Assembly: GCF_017877135.1 (NCBI RefSeq)
Contig: NZ_JAGIPH010000001.1
Span: 1,475,813-1,539,812, forward strand
Direction of reading: 5' to 3'
DNA from: Neorhizobium galegae
GTDB lineage: Bacteria > Pseudomonadota > Alphaproteobacteria > Rhizobiales > Rhizobiaceae
DNA: 64,000 nucleotides
This document shows positions 54,138-64,000 of this stretch, piece by piece. A program made the position numbers and the translations under genes. How positions within the stretch are numbered: the stretch's first letter is position 1; every line of letters begins with the position of its first letter. Below the pieces are notes generated by a model that saw only the letters and a program-made list of their open reading frames with translations, did no database searches and was not told the origin of the DNA.

Positions 54138-54653
54138 CTAGCCGAGCCTCAGCGTGTGAACGACCTGCCAGTTCTCAATCGGCACGGATTGTGCCGAGCT
54201 GATCACGGCAACGGCGTCGAAGCGGATGGTTTCGCCTGAAAACTCCCGTTCGAGGGCGGCAAATACGCTTGCCCGCTGCTCGGCCGTCACGCCATAGGCG
54301 AGCGAGATATGCGGCATGAAGGTATCGACAGAACCGGTGCCGAAAGCCTCGACTGCACGGGCCTTCAGATGCTTGAGCCGACCGGCCGGTTCGAAGCCGG
54401 CATAGAGCGAGCGGAAGAACTGCGGCAATCCGTGGATGGTGGTGACGGCGGCCGAGAAGGCGGTCTCTCCGGCAAAATTCCGGTCGAGAACGCCGGCAAG
54501 ATCCTGGGCTGTTCTTTGCATGTCCTCGACGAGCGTCAGATGCGGCGCGAAACGCGGCGTACCGAACTGTTCGGCGAGCCGGTTGACGGTTGCCTCAAGG
54601 CGTTCAAGATCGGGGGCTGCCGGTTGCAGCCAGATGGAATGCCAATCGCTCAT
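54138..54653 (-). CDS. 2H phosphoesterase (LigT/CPDase-like)
   Basis: This 171-residue protein has the two His-x-Thr/Ser-type motifs of the 2H phosphoesterase superfamily: APHLTLVED near residue 38 and MPHISLAYG near residue 115. The spacing is typical. Members hydrolyse 2',3'-cyclic nucleotides or ADP-ribose 1'',2''-cyclic phosphate, or act in RNA repair. It follows the LacI gene by 20 bp and may be cotranscribed with the ABC operon without being part of its job. Confidence 0.85.
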   Translation of the reverse strand: MSDWHSIWLQPAAPDLERLEATVNRLAEQFGTPRFAPHLTLVEDMQRTAQDLAGVLDRNFAGETAFSAAVTTIHGLPQFFRSLYAGFEPAGRLKHLKARAVEAFGTGSVDTFMPHISLAYGVTAEQRASVFAALEREFSGETIRFDAVAVISSAQSVPIENWQVVHTLRLG

Positions 54654-54673
54654 GGTTTGATGTCTCTCGTTCT

Positions 54674-55729
54674 TTATGGGGCGGGCGATGTCCGGTCCAG
54701 CGTCATCGACCGCACCGTGTCGCGCATGATGAGCGGCACATCCAGCTGCGTCACCATCGGCGGAGCGGAGGGATTTGCCAGCCGCAGATCGAGAACACGC
54801 AGGATTTCGCGGGCCTGTTTTTCGGCGCTTTGCTGGAAGGTCGTCAGCCTGTAGGCGCCCCAGCTCGCCTCCGGAATGTCATCGAAACCGATGACCGAGA
54901 GATCTTCGGGAAGCCGCAGACCCAGCATGTTGCGGGCATAATCCATGAGCCCCAGCGCCATCAGGTCGTTGACACAGAACACGCCTTCAACGCGTCGTGC
55001 GGGAGACAGCAACAGTGAGGCGGCCAGGCTGCCCCCCTCATAATCCGTGCGCTCGGCACGTTCCACGAAGACCTCAAGCCCTGCCGCGCGGGCGGCGTCG
55101 ACATAGGTCTGCTCGCGCTCCAGAAGATTGGGGCTGCCCACCGCCGAGGTGACCATGCCAACGCGCTGCATTCCGCGCGCCGCAAAGACCTGGACGGCCG
55201 TGGCAGCGGCCAGCTTGTTGTTGACGCGGATGTGGTCGGGGCCTTCCTCATTGCGGCCGACGGCAATGAGCGGCTGTCCATTGCGCTGGGCAAGTTCGAT
55301 GAAGGCGCGCGAGGGCATGCCCGATAGAACCACCGTCGCCTGGGCCCGGTAGCGCAGCAGATTGGCGTGAGAGGCCTGCCCGCTCGCCGTGCTGTCGGTG
55401 GTGATGAGTACCGGCACGCGACCGCTTTCAATGAGCAGGCGCGAGAGCGTCGAGATCTGCAGCGAGCGGAAGGGCGTTTCCGTATCGGAGGCGATCATGC
55501 CGACCAACTGGCTGCGGTTGGCGAGAAGTCCGCGCGCCAGATCGTTGACCTGATACCCCAACTCCTCAGCGGCACGCATGACTTTCTCGCGCGTCGCCAC
55601 AGAGACGCTGGCGCCGTGGGTGAAGGTGCGCGAGACAGCGGAGCGGGAGACGCCCGCGCGTTCGGCCACTTCATGCGCGCTGATATAGCGTGGCAAGCCG
55701 GAGATGTCCGTCTCTTCTTTCTCCCGCAT
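54674..55729 (-). CDS. LacI-family transcriptional repressor of the ABC-IMPase operon
   Basis: This 351-residue LacI-type regulator has the HTH (YISAHEVAERAGVSRSAVSRTFTHGASVS at about residues 14-42) and a GalR-type ligand domain (IASDTETPFRSLQISTL near 95, VIGFDDIPEASWG near 300). Its start overlaps the permease stop (TGATG). It likely binds the TTGCACAGCTGTGCAA operator at 59797 and the related site at 60677. Confidence 0.92.
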   Translation of the reverse strand: MREKEETDISGLPRYISAHEVAERAGVSRSAVSRTFTHGASVSVATREKVMRAAEELGYQVNDLARGLLANRSQLVGMIASDTETPFRSLQISTLSRLLIESGRVPVLITTDSTASGQASHANLLRYRAQATVVLSGMPSRAFIELAQRNGQPLIAVGRNEEGPDHIRVNNKLAAATAVQVFAARGMQRVGMVTSAVGSPNLLEREQTYVDAARAAGLEVFVERAERTDYEGGSLAASLLLSPARRVEGVFCVNDLMALGLMDYARNMLGLRLPEDLSVIGFDDIPEASWGAYRLTTFQQSAEKQAREILRVLDLRLANPSAPPMVTQLDVPLIMRDTVRSMTLDRTSPAP

Positions 55730-56544
55730 CAGCGTCCCACCTTGGACAGCACATCGGCCTTGAGAAAGCGTTCGATGACGATCATGAAGGCGATGGACGG
55801 CACCAGCAGGATGAGCGCGGTGATCGAGGCGATCTGGTAATTTCCACCCGATCCTGCCGTGTAGAGCAGCAGCGGCAGGGTGGAGATATCGGGTGCGCCG
55901 ACGAAATAGGTGCCGGTAAATTCGTCGAGCGATTCCAGAAAGACGAAGATGGCGCTTGCCAGCAGGCCCGGCGCTGCGATCGGCAGCGTCACATCGCAGA
56001 AGGTTTTGAACGCAGACGCACCCATGGATCGCGCCGCTTCCTCAAGCTCGCGGTCGATCGCAGAAAAAGCAGCCGTCGCGATCCATACCGCATAGACGAG
56101 GCCATGCGTGACATGGACCAGGACGACGCCGACGACCGTGCCGTTCAGCCCCAACTGATAGAAAAGACGCGCGATGTTCACATAGACCGGCAGGTTCGGA
56201 AACGCCTGCGGGATGAGGAGCACGAGCAGGATGGCGCCGCGGAAGGGCAGTTTCAGCCGCGCCAGCGCGTAGCCGGCGGGGACAGCAAGCCCGATGGAGA
56301 AGATGACGGTAAGGCAGGCGATGAGGACGCTCATCGTCAGCGAGGTCGTGGCATTACCGCGCGGGGAAAAGACGCTCACCCAGTAGGAAAAGCCGTATTG
56401 CAGGGGAAGAGCATGGGGAAAATACCATTTCTCCGCCACCGCCCAGAGCACGAGATTGGTCAATGGTCCGAAGATGGCGAAGGCCAGCAGCCCGAGGCCA
56501 AGCGCGCGGGGTATCCACTTGAGGTCGATCATGGTCGTCTTCAT
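55729..56544 (-). CDS. ABC transporter permease 2 (FbpB/PotC type)
   Basis: This 271-residue permease of the spermidine/iron/sugar-phosphate class has six helices and the EAA loop ELEEAARSMGASAFKTFCDVTLPIAAP near residue 175. The ATG at 56544 overlaps the stop of permease 1 (ATGA). Confidence 0.93.
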   Translation of the reverse strand: MKTTMIDLKWIPRALGLGLLAFAIFGPLTNLVLWAVAEKWYFPHALPLQYGFSYWVSVFSPRGNATTSLTMSVLIACLTVIFSIGLAVPAGYALARLKLPFRGAILLVLLIPQAFPNLPVYVNIARLFYQLGLNGTVVGVVLVHVTHGLVYAVWIATAAFSAIDRELEEAARSMGASAFKTFCDVTLPIAAPGLLASAIFVFLESLDEFTGTYFVGAPDISTLPLLLYTAGSGGNYQIASITALILLVPSIAFMIVIERFLKADVLSKVGR

Positions 56545-57362
56545 CGATGTTCCCTCATCGTCTGGCGCAGATAGACCCATCCCACAAGGCTGGTCGTCAA
56601 GAGCGAGATGACACCCAGTGCGTTGGCGACACCGTAATCGCCATAGGCGTTGATGCGGAAGGCCATGCTGGCCGTGATCATGGTCGGGGATTGCGCATTG
56701 ATCATCAGCGGCACGGAAAGAACCGACATCATCGTTACAAAGCTCAGGATGAGACCCACGAGCAGGGTGGGAAGCACTTGCGGCAGGATGATTTCGATGA
56801 GGATGCGCAAACGGCTTGCGCCCAGATTGCGAGCGGACTCGATCATCGAGCGGTCGAGCGAGGCCATTGCGCCAGCCAGTAGCAAGGTCACAAAGGGCGT
56901 CTGCTTCCAGACGAACGCAATCACAATGCCGCGCCAATCGAGAAAGCTGGTGGTCTGCATGGGTGTCAGAATATCCGCCTGCATGAGAAGGCTGTTCATC
57001 AAGCCGTTCTTGGCGAGAAAGGTTCTCAAAATCTGGCCGACGACGATGAACGGCACGAAAAGTGGCCAGCGGTAGAGCCAACGCAGGATCGCCACGGCGC
57101 GCGGGTTGGAGCCAAGCGTCAGGTATCCGCCAATCGCGACCGAGAGAAGCCCGATCAACACCGCAGACAGGCTGACGATCACGATCGTGAAGACAATATC
57201 GCTGCTGTAGAGTTCGAATGCCTTTTGAAAATTGGCAAAGCCGAACAGGCCGTCCACCGCAAAAGCCCCGGTGATGGAACTCACCAGAGGCACGATGAAG
57301 AGAATGAGCACGATGACCAGCGCTGGCATGACCAGCAAAAGTCCGAGAAGCGGGATCGGCAT
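56541..57362 (-). CDS. ABC transporter permease 1 (FbpB/PotB type)
   Basis: This 273-residue permease has six helices with the EAA loop MIESARNLGASRLRILIEIILPQVLP near residue 180. The ATG at 57362 has GGTGA 6 nt upstream; an in-frame GTG at 57371 is the alternative. It partners permease 2 and the ATPase at 58693. Confidence 0.92.
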   Translation of the reverse strand: MPIPLLGLLLVMPALVIVLILFIVPLVSSITGAFAVDGLFGFANFQKAFELYSSDIVFTIVIVSLSAVLIGLLSVAIGGYLTLGSNPRAVAILRWLYRWPLFVPFIVVGQILRTFLAKNGLMNSLLMQADILTPMQTTSFLDWRGIVIAFVWKQTPFVTLLLAGAMASLDRSMIESARNLGASRLRILIEIILPQVLPTLLVGLILSFVTMMSVLSVPLMINAQSPTMITASMAFRINAYGDYGVANALGVISLLTTSLVGWVYLRQTMREHR

Positions 57363-57415
57363 GGCTTTCACCGAATTCGTGTTTCGATCAGGTTTGCCAT
57401 TTCTGGCAGCAAGAG

Positions 57416-57446
57416 TGCCGGGCGGCGATTGTCACGCCGCCCGGCA
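57416..57446 (-). terminator. intercistronic hairpin after the SBP gene
   Basis: TGCCGGGCGGCG and CGCCGCCCGGCA (12 bp perfect, 7-nt loop) lie 10 bp past the SBP stop and before the first permease gene. No T-run is present. Confidence 0.7.
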
Positions 57447-57455
57447 GGTCTTCGA

Positions 57456-58589
57456 TCAGTTGCCGACCTGGCGCTCGTAAGCTTCGAGGATCGCCTTGTT
57501 GTAGGGTGCGATCGGGAAGGCCTTGCCGTTCTTGGCAAGATCCGCCGGGCCGATATCGGTAAACAGCTTCTCCCAGGTTGCCTTGTCGAGCTTGGCCTGA
57601 ACGTGCTGCGCATCAATCCCAGGATACCAGTTGAAGCGCTCGACGATGCCCTTGGCCTGGACTTCCGGGCTGGTGGCGAGGTTGACGAACTTCTCGGCCA
57701 GATCCTTGTGGGGCGCCTTTTCCGGAATGGTGTAATGCATCGGCTGACCGGGCATGCCGGGGGCGGGAAGAACCAGCTTCATGTCCGGTGGCAGCTTGCC
57801 GGTGGCCTTCCAGCTGTAGAACATGTCCACCCAGACCGGGCCGATGGCGATTTCGCCGCGGCTCAGCATATCCAGTGTTCCGGCATTGCCGGGCGTCAAC
57901 GTGGCATTCGTGGTGAAGTCCTTGAGCTTGGCAAAGGCAGGCGCCCACTTTTCGGCTTCGCTTGCCTCGAACGGCCCCTGCTGCAGCTTGTCGCCGTCGC
58001 CGGCAAAGGCATAGATCCAGCCCATGACGAAGCTCACACCGGAGGCGCCGCCCTTGATGCCGTTATAGCCGAACTGCTTGGGGTTTGCCTTGGCCCAGGC
58101 CACAAGCTCGTCATAACTCTTCGGCGGCGTTGCAACCAGCGCCGGGTTGTAGGCAAGGGCCGTCTGGCTGTTGAACATCGGCATGACATAGCCATCGACA
58201 TTGGTGCCGAGCGCCATCTTGGCATTCTCGCGCGTCACCAGCTTGCCGCTCTCGATCTGGTCGCGATACTTCGCCAGATACTTTTTCTCGACCATGGGGC
58301 CGACGAACTTTTCATGCACCACGGCAACATCAGCATCCCAGGTGGCAACATTGGCGCCGGCCTGCGCATCAAAGCGCTCCAGGATTTTCTGCGATCCGGC
58401 ATCACCGGGGCCGGTGCCGACGGCGCGAACCTTGACGCCCGGGTTCTGCTTTTCAAACAGCGGACCCAGATAGTCGTTGATGTAATCGACCATGTTCTGG
58501 TCACCAGCCGTCATGACGGTCAGATCTTCAGCCATGAGCGGCGAGGTTGTCAGCCCGAGGGCGAGCAGAGAATAGGCAAGGGTTTTCAT
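57456..58589 (-). CDS. ABC transporter substrate-binding protein (SBP_bac_8/AfuA-like)
   Basis: This 377-residue periplasmic protein has a signal peptide (MKTLAYSLLALGLTTSPLMA) and then EDLTVMTAGDQNMVDYINDYL. Later segments are GTGPGDAGSQKILERFDAQ and LPAPGMPGQPMHYTIPEKAP. Members bind spermidine, ferric ions, thiamine, phosphonates or sugar phosphates. With an IMPase gene and a LacI regulator in the operon, a phosphorylated sugar or inositol is most plausible. AGGA precedes the ATG. Confidence 0.9.
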   Translation of the reverse strand: MKTLAYSLLALGLTTSPLMAEDLTVMTAGDQNMVDYINDYLGPLFEKQNPGVKVRAVGTGPGDAGSQKILERFDAQAGANVATWDADVAVVHEKFVGPMVEKKYLAKYRDQIESGKLVTRENAKMALGTNVDGYVMPMFNSQTALAYNPALVATPPKSYDELVAWAKANPKQFGYNGIKGGASGVSFVMGWIYAFAGDGDKLQQGPFEASEAEKWAPAFAKLKDFTTNATLTPGNAGTLDMLSRGEIAIGPVWVDMFYSWKATGKLPPDMKLVLPAPGMPGQPMHYTIPEKAPHKDLAEKFVNLATSPEVQAKGIVERFNWYPGIDAQHVQAKLDKATWEKLFTDIGPADLAKNGKAFPIAPYNKAILEAYERQVGN

Positions 58590-58692
58590 CTCATCAGTCC
58601 TTTTCGAGGTGATTACAGACAGTTGAAGTGTATGCGAGGCATGGAACGGGGTGTTGCGGGAGCCCGCCAAGGCTCAAGCGGGCCACGCGAAA

Positions 58693-59772
58693 TTACGGGC
58701 GCGGAAAAATGTAGAGCGCCGTGTCGGGCACCGTGATGTCGACGGACGCGCCCTCTTCAAAGCGGGCGGCGGCGTCCACAATCAGGCTGGTGTCGCCAAG
58801 ATGGACGACATGGCGCCAGAGCCCGCCGGGGTAGCTCACCTGCGCAACCTGACCGGTCAGCACAAGACCATCCCGGTGCGCGCCAGATGCAGCGTCCGCC
58901 GCCGCGGTCATGCGCACTGTTTCGCTGCGGAAACGAGCGATCGCAGGCCCTGAGACAAGCGGTCGATCACCGCGGTCGATCACGGCTTTGCGGTTGTTGC
59001 GGCCCTCGGAGATGCCGATGCTGCTGCCGGACACCTCAATATCGATCTCGACGATGTTTTCGGCGCCCATGAACGCCGCCACGAAGTCCGAGTTCGGCTG
59101 GTTGTAGACCTCCTGCGGGGTGCCGGCCTGGGCGATCTCACCGCCATTCATGATGACGATGCGGTCGGCCATGACCATGGCTTCCTCTCGATCATGGGTC
59201 ACGTGCACGGCGGTGATGCCCAGCCGGCGCTGCAAGGCGCTGATTTCGTGACGAACCGTGAGGCGAATGCGCGCGTCGAGATTGGAGAGCGGCTCATCGA
59301 GCAGCAGGATGTCCGGATTGATGGCAAGCGCACGGCCAAGGGCGACGCGCTGGCGCTGGCCGCCGGAAAGTTCGGCGGGCTTGCGGTGCCCCAAGGCCTG
59401 AAGTCCGAGAAGCGCCTTCATCTCGTCGATGCGCTGGCGCGCCGCCTCCCGCTCAACGCGACGCAATTTCAGACCATAACCGATGTTCTGATCGACCGTC
59501 ATATGGGGCCAGAGCGCGTAGGACTGAAACACCAGCGCCATGCCGCGCTTGTCTGGCGGCTGGCGCGTCACGTCGCGGCCGCCAATGGAAATCGTGCCTT
59601 CGGTGGGTGTGTTGAAGCCCGCAACGGTGCGCAACAAGGTTGTCTTGCCACACCCCGACGAGCCAAGCAGGGCGACGAATTCGCCCTTGCGCACGGACAG
59701 ATCGATCCCCTTCAGAATCTCGTTCTCACCGTAGCGCACGCGGGTGTGTGATATATTCAGGTAGCCTTCCAT
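58693..59772 (-). CDS. ABC transporter ATPase (FbpC/PotA/AfuC type)
   Basis: This 359-residue ATPase has Walker A GSSGCGKTT (about residue 38), signature LSGGQRQR (about 136), Walker B LLLDEPLSNLD (about 158) and a TOBE domain. The ATG at 59772 has GGAGGG 6 nt upstream. It starts just after the palindromic operator 59797-59812 and is the first transport gene of the operon. Confidence 0.94.
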   Translation of the reverse strand: MEGYLNISHTRVRYGENEILKGIDLSVRKGEFVALLGSSGCGKTTLLRTVAGFNTPTEGTISIGGRDVTRQPPDKRGMALVFQSYALWPHMTVDQNIGYGLKLRRVEREAARQRIDEMKALLGLQALGHRKPAELSGGQRQRVALGRALAINPDILLLDEPLSNLDARIRLTVRHEISALQRRLGITAVHVTHDREEAMVMADRIVIMNGGEIAQAGTPQEVYNQPNSDFVAAFMGAENIVEIDIEVSGSSIGISEGRNNRKAVIDRGDRPLVSGPAIARFRSETVRMTAAADAASGAHRDGLVLTGQVAQVSYPGGLWRHVVHLGDTSLIVDAAARFEEGASVDITVPDTALYIFPRP

Positions 59773-59796
59773 CGGTCCCTCCAATACCAATGAACA

Positions 59797-59812
59797 TTGC
59801 ACAGCTGTGCAA
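59797..59812. promoter_or_regulatory. LacI-type operator upstream of the ABC ATPase gene
   Basis: TTGCACAGCTGTGCAA is a perfect 16-bp palindrome, 24-40 bp before the ATPase ATG. A 14/16 copy lies upstream of the IMPase gene. The adjacent LacI gene (54674) is the natural ligand. Confidence 0.75.
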
Positions 59813-59852
59813 CGGTTTTATGACACACTGCCCCGACAAGGCAAAATGTGCC

Positions 59853-60644
59853 TTAACGCGTCTCCTCCCGAGACGCGGCAAGCGGTATGCGCATAATATG
59901 ACTGATCGGCTCGGCAAGATCCGGCACGCTTGCCAGCACAGGACCACCGCACAGGATCTTTTCGCCACCTTCGAATGAGCAGACCCTCCCGCCTGCCTCT
60001 TCGACCATCAGCAATCCAGCCATGCAATCCCAGGAATTCATGTGGCGCTCGACATAGGCTTCATTGCGCCCATCCGCGACGTAAGCCAGTCCGAGTGCGC
60101 CGGAGCCTGCTCGACGAACGTTGAAGCCGAACTCAAGCAAACCGTCCATCACACCGAGATAGTCCTGCTTTTCAATGCGTGAAGACCACCCAAGCTCCAC
60201 CGTTGCTGCCTCCGCCGCAGCGACACTGGAGACGTGGATCGGCCGCCCATTAAGGGTTGCGCCGAGACCGCGCCGCGCAAAGTGAAGTTCACGCAGCACC
60301 GGATTATAGATCGCACCGAATTCAGCCCGACCGTTTTCGACATAGGCGATCGCGATGCAGAAATGCGGGATGTTGCGGGCAAAATTGGCCGTGCCATCGA
60401 TTGGATCGACGACCCAGAGTTTGGACGCATCGCTGCCGCCTCCCTCCTCGCCAAAGAAGCCATCGTCCGGATATGCTTCGGCAATGGCTTTGCGCAGGAA
60501 CGCTTCGCAGCGCCCGTCGAACTCGGTCAAATAGTCCTGGCGGCCCTTCATCTGCACAGCGCGAACCTGTCCAAAGCCCTGCATCACCAGTTCGCCTGCA
60601 CGAATGATGATTTGCCTGCAGAAATCCACCTTGTCGTCGAGCAT
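59853..60644 (-). CDS. inositol-monophosphatase-family protein
   Basis: This 263-residue phosphatase has GEEGGG, the metal loop VVDPIDGTANF (about residues 80-90), and the SGALGLAYVADGRNEAYVERHMNSWDCMAG segment with WD metal ligands. It removes phosphate from inositol or a sugar phosphate. Several starts are possible; I use the ATG at 60644. An ATG at 60653 is equally open. It is followed by the ABC importer genes and preceded by an operator copy. Confidence 0.88.
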   Translation of the reverse strand: MLDDKVDFCRQIIIRAGELVMQGFGQVRAVQMKGRQDYLTEFDGRCEAFLRKAIAEAYPDDGFFGEEGGGSDASKLWVVDPIDGTANFARNIPHFCIAIAYVENGRAEFGAIYNPVLRELHFARRGLGATLNGRPIHVSSVAAAEAATVELGWSSRIEKQDYLGVMDGLLEFGFNVRRAGSGALGLAYVADGRNEAYVERHMNSWDCMAGLLMVEEAGGRVCSFEGGEKILCGGPVLASVPDLAEPISHIMRIPLAASREETR

Positions 60645-60676
60645 CCGCGTCATCCAGAAATGCGATGAACGGACAT

Positions 60677-60692
60677 TTGCACAGCCGTGCAT
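60677..60692. promoter_or_regulatory. second LacI-type operator copy upstream of IMPase gene
   Basis: TTGCACAGCCGTGCAT differs from the perfect operator at 59797 at two of 16 positions. It lies 33-48 bp before the IMPase start, so the same LacI protein probably controls both transcripts. Confidence 0.65.
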
Positions 60693-63275
<2,583 letters not shown>

Positions 63276-63862
63276 GGGCAGGTCTTGAGCATAGACACTG
63301 TCTTAGGCGTTCTGCCGGACTTGGCCTTTGCTCGAATCGGCTCGTGATTATAGCCGGATCATCATGGAGGTGGCACGGAGCATCGATGCAAGCCGCACAC
63401 CATGAAGGATCACCTCGGGGTATTCCCGGGGCAGTGAAACCACATGCTGCATCACGCTGGCCAGGGCGCCCCCCGGGCCTTGCTCTGATCGCCGGGTAAG
63501 GGCGGGTGAGTTCCAATATATGTATGAGAAGCTGGCTCCCTCTGATCTTCCTCGCCCGCAGCAATGCCGACGAGCATGCAAAGCGGCGCCTGATGCCGAT
63601 CGTGCGTGATCTCATCCAGACTGTCGTGATCGGCAAAACGCCCGGCCACCAACCGGCAGCCCTGCAGGTCCATGGCGACATCGCCAATATCATGGCGTCC
63701 ATGGATGTCATCGACGTGATGCAGCAGCAGTTTGTCGCTTCCGCTCAAAACGATATGATGACCCGCATTGCATCGGGGAGCACGTCAAAAAGACCTCTCC
63801 AACAGCGCCTTGCTTCAGCACAGCTTAAAGGGCAATTGCTGGCTTCGCGAGCGGGCTCAACG
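63276..63862. other. 587-bp region without recognised gene, after MCP
   Basis: Several overlapping open frames occur on both strands (for example 63506-63949 plus and 63112-63711 minus) but none has a domain I recognise, and one runs into the tRNA. The region may be a degraded gene or simply an untranslated flank. Confidence 0.4.
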
Positions 63863-63890
63863 CCAAAAGCCCCACGTAGGGGGCTTTTGG
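63863..63890 (-). terminator. terminator of tRNA-fMet
   Basis: CCAAAAGCCCC and GGGGCTTTTGG form an 11-bp perfect stem around a 6-nt loop, 15 bp after the tRNA 3' end. The T-rich right arm makes it a standard terminator for the minus-strand tRNA. Confidence 0.85.
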
Positions 63891-63905
63891 GATCGCATGG
63901 ATATT

Positions 63906-63982
<77 letters not shown>

Positions 63983-64000
63983 TTATTTTTTTCCGGGTTC

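Noticed and set aside
57456..58589. Ferric iron binding protein
   Set aside because: Family resemblance exists, but the IMPase and LacI neighbours fit a sugar or sugar-phosphate ligand better; not excluded.

Overview
The window reads as a GC-rich chromosome segment of an alphaproteobacterium of the Rhizobiaceae type (Rhizobium/Agrobacterium/Shinella-like). The reasons are a complete fixNOQP-fixGHIS cytochrome cbb3 block with two FixK/FNR boxes, an alphaproteobacterial initiator tRNA, a rhizobial-type palindromic intergenic repeat, and many ABC importer operons joined by ATGA/GTGA overlaps. No species can be named from the sequence alone. No CRISPR array, IS element or prophage was seen.

Layout. 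1-1462: the C-terminal catalytic part of a CheB methylesterase (cut by the window edge) and an orphan ParA-type ATPase. 1544-9632 (minus): fixGHIS (assembly, copper P-type ATPase) and fixNOQP (the microaerobic cbb3 oxidase), each preceded by a perfect TTGA-N6-TCAA box. 9914-11943: an OmpR-family response regulator and its histidine kinase. 12069-18680: an eight-gene, tightly coupled plus-strand cluster: HAD phosphatase, class III aminotransferase, arginase-fold protein, half-size SMR transporter, fatty-acid desaturase, alpha/beta hydrolase with a Cys nucleophile, FemAB/BioF2-like acyltransferase, and a second half-size SMR transporter. I do not recognise this combination as a described pathway. 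It looks like biosynthesis and flipping of an amino-lipid or acylated amine. Four tandem 11-bp-period repeats just upstream suggest control by the adjacent two-component system. 18700-20016 (minus): a MipA/OmpV outer-membrane protein and a small hypothetical.

20236-32805 (plus): an operon with a sigma-54 promoter and an NtrC-like site. It encodes a peptide-type ABC importer (with a fused DppD-DppF ATPase), a DeoR regulator, an M20 amidohydrolase, two choline/ethanolamine-kinase-like proteins, an inositol-monophosphatase-family phosphatase and ethanolamine ammonia-lyase EutBC. I read it as a nitrogen-scavenging route for an ethanolamine-containing compound.

32931-49801 (minus): fifteen genes in one direction. 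They comprise a Gfo/Idh oxidoreductase, CoA-transferase, enoyl-CoA hydratase, aldehyde dehydrogenase, CUT1 sugar-type ABC importer, two GMC flavoprotein oxidoreductases, an SDR, a Dabb protein, a DUF993 aldolase-like protein, a LacI regulator and a glycerate kinase. Two LacI-type operators with CG centres exactly 21 bp apart overlap a good promoter at the head. The substrate is unknown.

50177-53871 (minus): two membrane GGDEF-EAL proteins. 54138-60644 (minus): a 2H phosphoesterase, a LacI regulator, an FbpABC/AfuABC-type ABC importer and an inositol-monophosphatase-family enzyme, with two matching palindromic operators (TTGCACAGCTGTGCAA and a 14/16 copy). 61059-63275 (plus): a methyl-accepting chemotaxis protein. 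63863-63982: a terminator and the initiator tRNA-fMet (minus).
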